DNA of 64,000 bases from Lepturacanthus savala. Taxonomy: Eukaryota; Chordata; Actinopteri; Scombriformes; Trichiuridae. Of the stretch, positions 45,401 through 60,400 are shown piece by piece (positions within the stretch are counted from its first letter, which is position 1; the number at the start of each line of letters is the position of its first letter). The notes under the pieces were generated by a model that saw nothing but the letters and a program-made list of their open reading frames with translations, made no database searches and was not told where the DNA came from. A program made the translations under genes and the position numbers. The DNA is taken from positions 1 through 64,000 of the forward strand of contig CM060461.1 of assembly GCA_030544235.1 (NCBI GenBank), written 5' to 3'.

Positions 45401-48400
45401 ATATTTTTACAGAAAATCTCATTTACCTTTTACTTTATGTGAAATGGTATACTTTTGGATCAGAAATTCACTTGGAAAATCTATTGTTTTCATGTGGTTT
45501 GTGTTTTAAAGTTTTTATTGCTCCATATGCATTTTCTCGGTCGGAAGAGCACAAAAAGACAAAATGCTATGTAGGCCTACATCAGTACAATATTTTTACA
45601 GAAAATCTTATTTACCTTTTATTTTATGTGAAATGGTATACTTTTGGATCAGAAATTCACTTGGAAAAGCTATTGTTTTCATGTGGTTTGTGTTTTAAAG
45701 TTTTTATTGCTCCATAGGCATTCTCTCGGTCGGAAGAGCACAAAAAGACAAAATGCTATGTAGGCCTACATCAGTACAATATTTTTACAGAAAATCTTAT
45801 TTACCTTTTATTTTATGTGAAATGGTATAGTTTTGGATCAGAAATTCACCTGGAAAAGCTATTGTTTTCATGTGGTTTGAGTTTTAAAGTTTTTATTGCT
45901 CCATATGCATTCTCTCGGTCGGAAGAGCACAAAAAGACAAAATGCTATGTAGGCCTACATCAGTACAATATTTTTACAGAACATCTTATTTACCTTTTAT
46001 TTTATGTGAAATGGTATAGTTTGGGATCAGAAATTCACCTGGAAAAGCTATTGTTTTCATGTGGTTTGAGTTTTAAAGTTTTTATTGCTCCATATGAATT
46101 CTCTCGGTCTGAAGAGCACAAAAAGACAAAATGCTATGTAGGCCTAAATCAGTACAATATTTTTACAGAAAATCTTATTTACCTTTTATTTTATGTGAAA
46201 TGGTATACTTTTGGATCAGAAATTCAATTGGAAAAGCTATTGTTTTCATGTGGTTTGTGTTTTAAAGTTTTTATTGCTCCATATGCATTCTCTCGGTCTG
46301 AAGAGCACAAAAAGACAAAATGCTATGTAGGCCTAAATCAGTACAATATTTTTACAGAAAATCTTATTTACCTTTTACTTTATGTGAAATGGTATACTTT
46401 TGGATCAGAAATTTACTTGGAAAATCTATTGTTTTCATGTGGTTTGTGTTTTAAAGTTTTTATTGCTCCATATGCATTCTCTCGGTCGGAAGAGCACAAA
46501 AAGACAAAAAGCTATGTAGGCCTACATCAGTACAATATTTTTACAGAAATCTTACTTATCTTTTACTTTATGTGAAATGCTATAGTTTTGGATCAGAAAT
46601 TCACCTGGAAAAGCTATTGTTTTCATGTGGTTTGTGTTTTAAAGTTTTTATTGCTCCATATGCATTCTCTCGGTCTGAAGAGCACAAAAAGACAAAATGC
46701 TATGTAGGCCTAAATCAGTACAATATTTTTACAGAAAATCTTATTTACCTTTTACTTTATGTGAAATGGTATACTTTTGGATCAGAAATTCACTTGGAAA
46801 AGCTATTGTTTTCATGTGGTTTGTGTTTTAAAGTTTTTATTGCTCCATATGCATTCTCTCGGTCGGAAGAGCACAAAAAGACAAAATGCTATGTAGGCCT
46901 AAATCAGTACAATATTTTTACAGAAAATCTTATTTACCTTTTACTTTATGTGAAATGGTATACTTTTGGATCAGAAATTCACTTGGAAAAGCTATTGTTT
47001 TCATGTGGTTTGTGTTTTAAAGTTTTTATTGCTCCATATGCATTCTCTCGGTCGGAAGAGCACAAAAAGACAAAATGCTATGTAGGCCTACATCAGTACA
47101 ATATTTTTACAGGACATCTTATTTACCTTTTATTTTATGTGAAATGGTATAGTTTGGGATCAGAAATTCACCTGGAAAAGCAATTGTTTTCATTTGGTTT
47201 GAGTTTTAAAGTTTTTATTGCTCCATATGCATTCTCTCGGTCTGAAGAGCACAAAAAGACAAAATGCTATGTAGGCCTAAATCAGTACAATATTTTTACA
47301 GAAAATCTTATTTACCTTTTATTTTATGTGAAATGGTATAGTTTTGGATCAGAAATTCACCTGGAAAAGCTATTGTTTTCATGTGGTTTGAGTTTTAAAG
47401 TTTTTATTGCTCCATATGCATTCTCTCGGTCGGAAGAGCACAAAAAGACAAAATGCTATGTAGGCCTACATCAGTACAATATTTTTACAGAACATCTTAT
47501 TTACCTTTTATTTTATGTGAAATGGTATAGTTTGGGATCAGAAATTCACCTGGAAAAGCAATTGTTTTCATTTGGTTTGAGTTTTAAAGTTTTTATTGCT
47601 CCATATGCATTCTCTCGGTCTGAAGAGCACAAAAAGACAAAATGTTATGTAGGCCTAAATCAGTACAATATTTTTACAGAAAATCTCATTTACCTTTTAC
47701 TTTATGTGAAATGGTATACTTTTGGATCAGAAATTCACTTGGAAAATCTATTGTTTTCATGTGGTTTGTGTTTTAATGTTTTTATTGCTCCATATGCATT
47801 CTCTCGGTCGGAAGAGCACAAAAAGACAAAATGCTATGTAGGCCTAAATCAGTACAATATTTTTACAGAAAATCTTATTTACCTTTTACTATATGTAAAA
47901 TGGTATAGTTTTGGATCAGAAATTCACCTGGAAAAGCTATTGTTTTCATGTGGTTTGAGTTTTAAAGTTTTTATTGCTCCATATGCATTCTCTCGGTCGG
48001 AAGAGCACAAAAAGACAAAATGCTATGTAGGCCTACATCAGTACAATATTTTTACAGAACATCTTATTTACCTTTTATTTTATGTGAAATGGTATAGTTT
48101 GGGATCAGAAATTCACCTGGAAAAGCTATTGTTTTCATGTGGTTTGTGTTTTAAAGTTTTTATTGCTCCATATGCATTCTCTCGGTCGGAAGAGCACAAA
48201 AAGACAAAATGCTATGTAGGCCTACATCAGTACAATATTTTTACAGAAAATCTTATTTACCTTTTATTTTATGTGAAATGGTATACTTTTGGATCAGAAA
48301 TTCAATTGGAAAAGCTATTGTTTTCATGTGGTTTGTGTTTTAAAGTTTTTATTGCTCCATATGCATTCTCTCGGTCTGAAGAGCACAAAAAGACAAAATG

Positions 48401-51400
48401 CTATGTAGGCCTAAATCAGTACAATATTTTTACAGAAAATCTTATTTACCTTTTACTTTATGTGAAATGGTATACTTTTGGATCAGAAATTCACTTGGAA
48501 AATCTATTGTTTTCATGTGGTTTGTGTTTTAAAGTTTTTATTGCTCCATATGCATTCTCTCGGTCGGAAGAGCACAAAAAGACAAAATGCTATGTAGGCC
48601 TACATCAGTACAATATTTTTACAGAAAATCTTATTTACCTTTTACTATATGTAAAATGGTATAGTTTTGGATCAGAAATTCACCTGGAAAAGCTATTGTT
48701 TTCATGTGGTTTGAGTTTTAAAGTTTTTATTGCTCCATATACATTCTCTCGGTCGGAAGAGCACAAAAAGACAAAATGCTATGTAGGCCTAAATCAGTAC
48801 AATATTTTTACAGAAAATCTTATTTACCTTTTACTATATGTAAAATGGTATAGTTTTGGATCAGAAATTCACCTGGAAAAGCTATGGTTTTCATGTGGTT
48901 TGAGTTTTAAAGTTTTTATTGCTCCATATGCATTCTCTCGGTCGGAGGAGCACAAAAAGACAAAATGCTATGTAGGCCTACATCAGTACAATATTTTTAC
49001 AGAACATCTTATTTACCTTTTATTTTATGTGAAATGGTATAGCTTGGGATCAGAAATTCACCTGGAAAAGCAATTGTTTTCATTTGGTTTGAGTTTTAAA
49101 GTTTTTATTGCTCCATATGCATTCTCTCGGTCTGAAGAGCACAAAAAGACAAAATGCTATGTAGGCCTAAATCAGTACAATATTTTTACAGAAAATCTTA
49201 TTTACCTTTTATTTTATCTGAAATGGTATAGTTTTGGATCAGAAATTCACCTGGAAAAGCTATTGTTTTCATGTGGTTTGTGTTTTAAAGTTTTTATTGC
49301 TCCATATGCATTCTCTCGGTCGGAAGAGCACAAAAAGACAAAAAGCTATGTAGGCCTACATCAGTACAATATTTTTACAGAAAATCTTATTTACCTTTTA
49401 TTTTATGTGAAATGGTATACTTTTGGATCAGAAGTTCACTTGGAAAAGCTATTGTTTTCATGTGGTTTGTGTTTTAAAGTTTTTATTGCTCCATAGGCAT
49501 TCTCTCGGTCGGAAGAGCACAAAAAGACAAAATGCTATGTAGGCCTACATCAGTACAATATTTTTACAGAAAATCTTATTTACCTTTTATTTTATGTGAA
49601 ATGGTATAGTTTTGGATCAGAAATTCACCTGGAAAAGCTACTGTTTTCATGTGGTTTGAGTTTTAAAGTTTTTATTGCTCCATATGCATTCTCTCGGTCG
49701 GAAGAGCACAAAAAGACAAAATGCTATGTAGGCCTACATCAGTACAATATTTTTACAGAACATCTTATTTACCTTTTATTTTATGTGAAATGGTATAGTT
49801 TGGGATCAGAAATTCACCTGGAAAAGCTATTGTTTTCATGTGGTTTGAGTTTTAAAGTTTTTATTGCTCCATATGCATTCTCTCGGTCTGAAGAGCACAA
49901 AAAGACAAAATGCTATGTAGGCCTAAATCAGTACAATATTTTTACAGAAAATCTCATTTACCTTTTACTTTATGTGAAATGGTATACTTTTGGATCAGAA
50001 ATTCACTTGGAAAATCTATTGTTTTCATGTGGTTTGTGTTTTAAAGTTTTTATTGCTCCATATGCATTCTCTCGGTCGGAAGAGCACAAAAAGACAAAAT
50101 GCTATGTAGGCCTACATCAGTACAATATTTTTACAGAAAATCTTATTTACCTTTTATTTTATGTGAAATGGTATACTTTTGGATCAGAAATTCACCTGGA
50201 AAAGCTATTGTTTTCATGTGGTTTGAGTTTTAAAGTTTTTATTGCTCCATATGCATTCTCTCGGTCTGAAGAGCACAAAAAGACAAAATGCTATGTAGGC
50301 CTAAATCAGTACAATATTTTTACAGAAAATCTTATTTACCTTTTACTTTATGTGAAATGGTATACTTTTGGATCAGAAATTCACTTGGAAAATCTATTGT
50401 TTTCATGTGGTTTGTGTTTTAACGTTTTTATTGCTCCATATGCATTCTCTCGGTCGGAAGAGCACAAAAAGACAAAATGCTATGTAGGCCTACATCAGTA
50501 CAATATTTTTACAGAAAATCTTATTTACCTTTTATTTTATGTGAAATGGTATACTTTTGGATCAGAAATTCAATTGGAAAAGCTATTGTTTTCATGTGGT
50601 TTGTGTTTTAAAGTTTTTATTGCTCCATATGCATTCTCTCGGTCTGAAGAGCACAAAAAGACAAAATGCTATGTAGGCCTAAATCAGTACAATATTTTTA
50701 CAGAAAATCTTATTTACCTTTTACTTTATGTGAAATGGTATACTTTTGGATCAGAAATTCACTTTGAAAATCTATTGTTTTCATGTGGTTTGTGTTTTAA
50801 AGTTTTTATTGCTCCATATGCATTCTCTCGGTCGGAAGAGCACAAAAAGACAAAAAGCTATGTAGGCCTACATCAGTACAATATTTTTACAGAAATCTTA
50901 CTTATCTTTTACTTTATGTGAAATGCTATAGTTTTGGATCAGAAATTCACCTGGAAAAGCTATTGTTTTCATGTGGTTTGTGTTTTAAAGTTTTTATTGC
51001 TCCATATGCATTCTCTCGGTCTGAAGAGCACAAAAAGACAAAATGCTATGTAGGCCTAAATCAGTACAATATTTTTACAGAAAATCTTATTTACCTTTTA
51101 CTTTATGTGAAATGGTATACTTTTGGATCAGAAATTCACTTGGAAAATCTATTGTTTTCATGTGGTTTGTGTTTTAAAGTTTTTATTGCTCCATATGCAT
51201 TCTCTCGGTCTGAAGAGCACAAAAAGACAAAATGCTATGTAGGCCTAAATCAGTACAATATTTTTACAGAAAATCTTATTTACCTTTTACTTTATGTGAA
51301 ATGGTATACTTTTGGATCAGAAATTCACTTGGAAAAGCTATTGTTTTCATGTGGTTTGTGTTTCAAAGTTTTTATTGCTCCATATGCATTCTCTCGGTCG

Positions 51401-54400
51401 GAAGAGCACAAAAAGACAAAATGCTATGTAGGCCTACATCAGTACAATATTTTTACAGAACATCTTATTTACCTTTTATTTTATGTGAAATGGTATAGTT
51501 TGGGATCAGAAATTCACCTGGAAAAGCAATTGTTTTCATTTGGTTTGAGTTTTAAAGTTTTTATTGCTCCATATGCATTCTCTCGGTCTGAAGAGCACAA
51601 AAAGACAAAATGCTATGTAGGCCTAAATCAGTACAATATTTTTACAGAAAATCTTATTTACCTTTTATTTTATGTGAAATGGTATAGTTTTGGATCAGAA
51701 ATTCACCTGGAAAAGCTATTGTTTTCATGTGGTTTGAATTTTAAAGTTTTTATTGCTCCATATGCATTCTCTCGGTCTGAAGAGCACAAAAAGACAAAAT
51801 GCTATGTAGGCCTAAATCAGTACAATATTTTTACAGAAAATCTCATTTACCTTTTACTTTATGTGAAATGGTATACTTTTGGATCAGAAATTCACTTGGA
51901 AAATCTATTGTTTTCATGTGGTTTGTGTTTTAAAGTTTTTATTGCTCCATATGCATTCTCTCGGTCGGAAGAGCACAAAAAGACAAAATGCTATGTAGGC
52001 CTACATCAGTACAATATTTTTACAGAAAATCTTATTTACCTTTTATTTTATGTGAAATGGTATAGTTTTGGATCAGAAATTCACCTGGAAAAGCTACTGT
52101 TTTCATGTGGTTTGAGTTTTAAAGTTTTTATTGCTCCATATGCATTCTCTCGGTCGGAAGAGCACAAAAAGACAAAATGCTATGTAGGCCTACATCAGTA
52201 CAATATTTTTACAGAACATCTTATTTACCTTTTATTTTATGTGAAATGGTATAGTTTGGGATCAGAAATTCACCTGGAAAAGCTATTGTTTTCATGTGGT
52301 TTGAGTTTTAAAGTTTTTATTGCTCCATATGCATTCTCTCGGTCTGAAGAGCACAAAAAGACAAAATGCTATGTAGGCCTAAATCAGTACAATATTTTTA
52401 CAGAAAATCTCATTTACCTTTTACTTTATGTGAAATGGTATACTTTTGGATCAGAAATTCACTTGGAAAATCTATTGTTTTCATGTGGTTTGTGTTTTAA
52501 AGTTTTTATTGCTCCATATGCATTCTCTCGGTCGGAAGAGCACAAAAAGACAAAATGCTATGTAGGCCTACATCAGTACAATATTTTTACAGAAAATCTT
52601 ATTTACCTTTTATTTTATGTGAAATGGTATACTTTTGGATCAGAAATTCACCTGGAAAAGCTATTGTTTTCATGTGGTTTGAGTTTTAAAGTTTTTATTG
52701 CTCCATATGCATTCTCTCGGTCTGAAGAGCACAAAAAGACAAAATGCTATGTAGGCCTAAATCAGTACAATATTTTTACAGAAAATCTTATTTACCTTTT
52801 ACTTTATGTGAAATGGTATACTTTTGGATCAGAAATTCACTTGGAAAATCTATTGTTTTCATGTGGTTTGTGTTTTAACGTTTTTATTGCTCCATATGCA
52901 TTCTCTCGGTCGGAAGAGCACAAAAAGACAAAATGCTATGTAGGCCTACATCAGTACAATATTTTTACAGAAAATCTTATTTACCTTTTATTTTATGTGA
53001 AATGGTATACTTTTGGATCAGAAATTCAATTGGAAAAGCTATTGTTTTCATGTGGTTTGTGTTTTAAAGTTTTTATTGCTCCATATGCATTCTCTCGGTC
53101 TGAAGAGCACAAAAAGACAAAATGCTATGTAGGCCTAAATCAGTACAATATTTTTACAGAAAATCTTATTTACCTTTTACTTTATGTGAAATGGTATACT
53201 TTTGGATCAGAAATTCACTTTGAAAATCTATTGTTTTCATGTGGTTTGTGTTTTAAAGTTTTTATTGCTCCATATGCATTCTCTCGGTCGGAAGAGCACA
53301 AAAAGACAAAAAGCTATGTAGGCCTACATCAGTACAATATTTTTACAGAAATCTTACTTATCTTTTACTTTATGTGAAATGCTATAGTTTTGGATCAGAA
53401 ATTCACCGAAAAAGCTATTGTTTTCATGTGGTTTGTGTTTTAAAGTTTTTATTGCTCCATATGCATTCTCTCGGTCTGAAGAGCACAAAAAGACAAAATG
53501 CTATGTAGGCCTAAATCAGTACAATATTTTTACAGAAAATCTTATTTACCTTTTACTTTATGTGAAATGGTATACTTTTGGATCAGAAATTCACTTGGAA
53601 AATCTATTGTTTTCATGTGGTTTGTGTTTTAAAGTTTTTATTGCTCCATATGCATTCTCTCGGTCTGAAGAGCACAAAAAGACAAAATGCTATGTAGGCC
53701 TAAATCAGTACAATATTTTTACAGAAAATCTTATTTACCTTTTACTTTATGTGAAATGGTATACTTTTGGATCAGAAATTCACTTGGAAAAGCTATTGTT
53801 TTCATGTGGTTTGTGTTTCAAAGTTTTTATTGCTCCATATGCATTCTCTCGGTCGGAAGAGCACAAAAAGACAAAATGCTATGTAGGCCTACATCAGTAC
53901 AATATTTTTACAGAAACTCTTATTTACCTTTTATTTTATGTGAAATGGTATAGTTTGGGATCAGAAATTCACCTGGAAAAGCAATTGTTTTCATTTGGTT
54001 TGAGTTTTAAAGTTTTTATTGCTCCATATGCATTCTCTCGGTCTGAAGAGCACAAAAAGACAAAATGCTATGTAGGCCTAAATCAGTACAATATTTTTAC
54101 AGAAAATCTTATTTACCTTTTATTTTATGTGAAATGGTATAGTTTTGGATCAGAAATTCACCTGGAAAAGCTATTGTTTTCATGTGGTTTGAATTTTAAA
54201 GTTTTTATTGCTCCATATGCATTCTCTCGGTCTGAAGAGCACAAAAAGACAAAATGCTATGTAGGCCTAAATCAGTACAATATTTTTACAGAAAATCTCA
54301 TTTACCTTTTACTTTATGTGAAATGGTATACTTTTGGATCAGAAATTCACTTGGAAAATCTATTGTTTTCATGTGGTTTGTGTTTTAAAGTTTTTATTGC

Positions 54401-57400
54401 TCCATATGCATTCTCTCGGTCGGAAGAGCACAAAAAGACAAAATGCTATGTAGGCCTACATCAGTACAATATTTTTACAGAAAATCTTATTTACCTTTTA
54501 TTTTATGTGAAATGGTATACTTTTGGATCAGAAATTCACTTGGAAAAGCTATTGTTTTCATGTGGTTTGTGTTTTAAAGTTTTTATTGCTCCATAGGCAT
54601 TCTCTCGGTCGGAAGAGCACAAAAAGACAAAATGCTATGTAGGCCTACATCAGTACAATATTTTTACAGAAAATCTTATTTACCTTTTATTTTATGTGAA
54701 ATGGTATAGTTTTGGATCAGAAATTCACCTGGAAAAGCTATTGTTTTCATGTGGTTTGAGTTTTAAAGTTTTTATTGCTCCATATGCATTCTCTCGGTCG
54801 GAAGAGCACAAAAAGACAAAATGCTATGTAGGCCTACATCAGTACAATATTTTTACAGAACATCTTATTTACCTTTTATTTTATGTGAAATGGTATAGTT
54901 TGGGATCAGAAATTCACCTGGAAAAGCAATTGTTTTCATTTGGTTTGAGTTTTAAAGTTTTTATTGCTCCATATGCATTCTCTCGGTCTGAAGAGCACAA
55001 AAAGACAAAATGCTATGTAGGCCTAAATCAGTACAATATTTTTACAGAAAATCTTATTTACCTTTTATTTTATGTGAAATGGTATAGTTTTGGATCAGAA
55101 ATTCACCTGGAAAAGCTATTGTTTTCATGTGGTTTGAATTTTAAAGTTTTTATTGCTCCATATGCATTCTCTCGGTCTGAAGAGCACAAAAAGACAAAAT
55201 GCTATGTAGGCCTAAATCAGTACAATATTTTTACAGAAAATCTCATTTACCTTTTACTTTATGTGAAATGGTATACTTTTGGATCAGAAATTCACTTGGA
55301 AAATCTATTGTTTTCATGTGGTTTGTGTTTTAAAGTTTTTATTGCTCCATATGCATTCTCTCGGTCGGAAAAGCACAAAAAGACAAAATGCTATGTAGGC
55401 CTACATCAGTACAATATTTTTACAGAAAATCTTATTTACCTTTTATTTTATGTGAAATGGTATAGGTTTGGATCAGAAATTCACTTGGAAAAGCTATTGT
55501 TTTCATGTGGTTTGTGTTTTAAAGTTTTTATTGCTCCATAGGCATTCTCTCGGTCTGAAGAGCACAAAAAGACAAAATGCTATGTAGGCCTAAATCAGTA
55601 CAATATTTTTACAGAAAATCTTATTTACCTTTTACTTTATGTGAAATGGTATACTTTTGGATCAGAAATTCACTTGGAAAATCTATTGTTTTCATGTGGT
55701 TTGTGTTTTAACGTTTTTATTGCTCCATATGCATTCTCTCGGTCGGAAGAGCACAAAAAGACAAAATGCTATGTAGGCCTACATCAGTACAATATTTTTA
55801 CAGAAAATCTTATTTACCTTTTATTTTATGTGAAATGGTATACTTTTGGATCAGAAATTCAATTGGAAAAGCTATTGTTTTCATGTGGTTTGTGTTTTAA
55901 AGTTTTTATTGCTCCATATGCATTCTCTCGGTCTGAAGAGCACAAAAAGACAAAATGCTATGTAGGCCTAAATCAGTACAATATTTTTACAGAAAATCTT
56001 ATTTACCTTTTACTTTATGTGAAATGGTATACTTTTGGATCAGAAATTCACTTGGAAAATCTATTGTTTTCATGTGGTTTGTGTTTTAAAGTTTTTATTG
56101 CTCCATATGCATTCTCTCGGTCGGAAGAGCACAAAAAGACAAAATGCTATGTAGGCCTACATCAGTACAATATTTTTACAGAAAATCTTATTTACCTTTT
56201 ACTATATGTAAAATGGTATAGTTTTGGATCAGAAATTCACCTGGAAAAGCTATTGTTTTCATGTGGTTTGAGTTTTAAAGTTTTTATTGCTCCATATACA
56301 TTCTCTCGGTCGGAAGAGCACAAAAAGACAAAATGCTATGTAGGCCTAAATCAGTACAATATTTTTACAGAAAATCTTATTTACCTTTTACTATATGTAA
56401 AATGGTATAGTTTTGGATCAGAAATTCACCTGGAAAAGCTATTGTTTTCATGTGGTTTGAGTTTTAAAGTTTTTATTGCTCCATATGCATTCTCTCGGTC
56501 GGAGGAGCACAAAAAGACAAAATGCTATGTAGGCCTACATCAGTACAATATTTTTACAGAACATCTTATTTACCTTTTATTTTATGTGAAATGGTATAGC
56601 TTGGGATCAGAAATTCACCTGGAAAAGCAATTGTTTTCATTTGGTTTGAGTTTTAAAGTTTTTATTGCTCCATATGCATTCTCTCGGTCTGAAGAGCACA
56701 AAAAGACAAAATGCTATGTAGGCCTAAATCAGTACAATATTTTTACAGAAAATCTTATTTACCTTTTATTTTATGTGAAATGGTATAGTTTTGGATCAGA
56801 AATTCACCTGGAAAAGCTATTGTTTTCATGTGGTTTGTGTTTTAAAGTTTTTATTGCTCCATATGCATTCTCTCGGTCGGAAGAGCACAAAAAGACAAAA
56901 AGCTATGTAGGCCTACATCAGTACAATATTTTTACAGAAATCTTACTTATCTTTTACTTTATGTGAAATGCTATAGTTTGGGATCAGAAATTCACCTGGA
57001 AAAGCTATTGTTTTCATGTGGTTTGTGTTTTAAAGTTTTTATTGCTCCATATGCATTCTCTCGGTCTGAAGAGCACAAAAAGACAAAATGCTATGTAGGC
57101 CTAAATCAGTACAATATTTTTACAGAAAATCTTATTTACCTTTTACTTTATGTGAAATGGTATACTTTTGGATCAGAAATTCACTTGGAAAATCTATTGT
57201 TTTCATGTGGTTTGTGTTTTAAAGTTTTTATTGCTCCATATGCATTCTCTCGGTCTGAAGAGCACAAAAAGACAAAATGCTATGTAGGCCTAAATCAGTA
57301 CAATATTTTTACAGAAAATCTTATTTACCTTTTACTTTATGTGAAATGGTATACTTTTGGATCAGAAATTCACTTGGAAAAGCTATTGTTTTCATGTGGT

Positions 57401-60400
57401 TTGTGTTTTAAAGTTTTTATTGCTCCATATGCATTCTCTCGGTCGGAAGAGCACAAAAAGACAAAATGCTATGTAGGCCTACATCAGTACAATATTTTTA
57501 CAGAACATCTTATTTACCTTTTATTTTATGTGAAATGGTATAGTTTGGGATCAGAAATTCACCTGGAAAAGCAATTGTTTTCATTTGGTTTGAGTTTTAA
57601 AGTTTTTATTGCTCCATATGCATTCTCTCGGTCTGAAGAGCACAAAAAGACAAAATGCTATGTAGGCCTAAATCAGTACAATATTTTTACAGAAAATCTC
57701 ATTTACCTTTTACTTTATGTGAAATGGTATACTTTTGGATCAGAAATTCACTTGGAAAATCTATTGTTTTCATGTGGTTTGTGTTTTAAAGTTTTTATTG
57801 CTCCATATGCATTCTCTCGGTCGGAAGAGCACAAAAAGACAAAATGCTATGTAGGCCTACATCAGTACAATATTTTTACAGAAAATCTTATTTACCTTTT
57901 ATTTTATGTGAAATGGTATAGGTTTGGATCAGAAATTCACTTGGAAAAGCTATTGTTTTCATGTGGTTTGTGTTTTAAAGTTTTTATTGCTCCATAGGCA
58001 TTCTCTCGGTCGGAAGAGCACAAAAAGACAAAATGCTATGTAGGCCTACATCAGTACAATATTTTTACAGAAAATCTTATTTACCTTTTATTTTATGTGA
58101 AATGGTATACTTTTGGATCAGAAATTCACCTGGAAAAGCTATTGTTTTCATGTGGTTTGAGTTTTAAAGTTTTTATTGCTCCATATGCATTCTCTCGGTC
58201 TGAAGAGCACAAAAAGACAAAATGCTATGTAGGCCTAAATCAGTACAATATTTTTACAGAAAATCTTATTTACCTTTTACTTTATGTGAAATGGTATACT
58301 TTTGGATCAGAAATTCACTTGGAAAATCTATTGTTTTCATGTGGTTTGTGTTTTAACGTTTTTATTGCTCCATATGCATTCTCTCGGTCGGAAGAGCACA
58401 AAAAGACAAAATGCTATGTAGGCCTACATCAGTACAATATTTTTACAGAAAATCTTATTTACCTTTTATTTTATGTGAAATGGTATACTTTTGGATCAGA
58501 AATTCAATTGGAAAAGCTATTGTTTTCATGTGGTTTGTGTTTTAAAGTTTTTATTGCTCCATATGCATTCTCTCGGTCTGAAGAGCACAAAAAGACAAAA
58601 TGCTATGTAGGCCTAAATCAGTACAATATTTTTACAGAAAATCTTATTTACCTTTTACTTTATGTGAAATGGTATACTTTTGGATCAGAAATTCACTTGG
58701 AAAATCTATTGTTTTCATGTGGTTTGTGTTTTAAAGTTTTTATTGCTCCATATGCATTCTCTCGGTCGGAAGAGCACAAAAAGACAAAATGCTATGTAGG
58801 CCTACATCAGTACAATATTTTTACAGAAAATCTTATTTACCTTTTACTATATGTAAAATGGTATAGTTTTGGATCAGAAATTCACCTGGAAAAGCTATTG
58901 TTTTCATGTGGTTTGAGTTTTAAAGTTTTTCTTGCTCCATATACATTCTCTCGGTCGGAAGAGCACAAAAAGACAAAATGCTATGTAGGCCTAAATCAGT
59001 ACAATATTTTTACAGAAAATCTTATTTACCTTTTACTATATGTAAAATGGTATAGTTTTGGATCAGAAATTCACCTGGAAAAGCTATTGTTTTCATGTGG
59101 TTTGAGTTTTAAAGTTTTTATTGCTCCATATGCATTCTCTCGGTCGGAGGAGCACAAAAAGACAAAATGCTATGTAGGCCTACATCAGTACAATATTTTT
59201 ACAGAACATCTTATTTACCTTTTATTTTATGTGAAATGGTATAGCTTGGGATCAGAAATTCACCTGGAAAAGCAATTGTTTTCATTTGGTTTGAGTTTTA
59301 AAGTTTTTATTGCTCCATATGCATTCTCTCGGTCTGAAGAGCACAAAAAGACAAAATGCTATGTAGGCCTAAATCAGTACAATATTTTTACAGAAAATCT
59401 TATTTACCTTTTATTTTATGTGAAATGGTATAGTTTTGGATCAGAAATTCACCTGGAAAAGCTATTGTTTTCATGTGGTTTGTGTTTTAAAGTTTTTATT
59501 GCTCCATATGCATTCTCTCGGTCGGAAGAGCACAAAAAGACAAAAAGCTATGTAGGCCTACATCAGTACAATATTTTTACAGAAATCTTACTTATCTTTT
59601 ACTTTATGTGAAATGCTATAGTTTGGGATCAGAAATTCACCTGGAAAAGCTATTGTTTTCATGTGGTTTGTGTTTTAAAGTTTTTATTGCTCCATATGCA
59701 TTCTCTCGGTCTGAAGAGCACAAAAAGACAAAATGCTATGTAGGCCTAAATCAGTACAATATTTTTACAGAAAATCTTATTTACCTTTTACTTTATGTGA
59801 AATGGTATACTTTTGGATCAGAAATTCACTTGGAAAATCTATTGTTTTCATGTGGTTTGTGTTTTAAAGTTTTTATTGCTCCATATGCATTCTCTCGGTC
59901 TGAAGAGCACAAAAAGACAAAATGCTATGTAGGCCTAAATCAGTACAATATTTTTACAGAAAATCTTATTTACCTTTTACTTTATGTGAAATGGTATACT
60001 TTTGGATCAGAAATTCACTTGGAAAAGCTATTGTTTTCATGTGGTTTGTGTTTTAAAGTTTTTATTGCTCCATATGCATTCTCTCGGTCGGAAGAGCACA
60101 AAAAGACAAAATGCTATGTAGGCCTACATCAGTACAATATTTTTACAGAACATCTTATTTACCTTTTATTTTATGTGAAATGGTATAGTTTGGGATCAGA
60201 AATTCACCTGGAAAAGCAATTGTTTTCATTTGGTTTGAGTTTTAAAGTTTTTATTGCTCCATATGCATTCTCTCGGTCTGAAGAGCACAAAAAGACAAAA
60301 TGCTATGTAGGCCTAAATCAGTACAATATTTTTACAGAACATCTTATTTACCTTTTATTTTATGTGAAATGGTATAGTTTTGGATCAGAAATTCACCTGG

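Noticed and set aside
51232..51498. A second-frame open stretch in the satellite (also at 53687-53953)
   Set aside because: It is the +1 frame of the same monomers, open only where GTATAC replaces GTATAG, and only 88 codons long.
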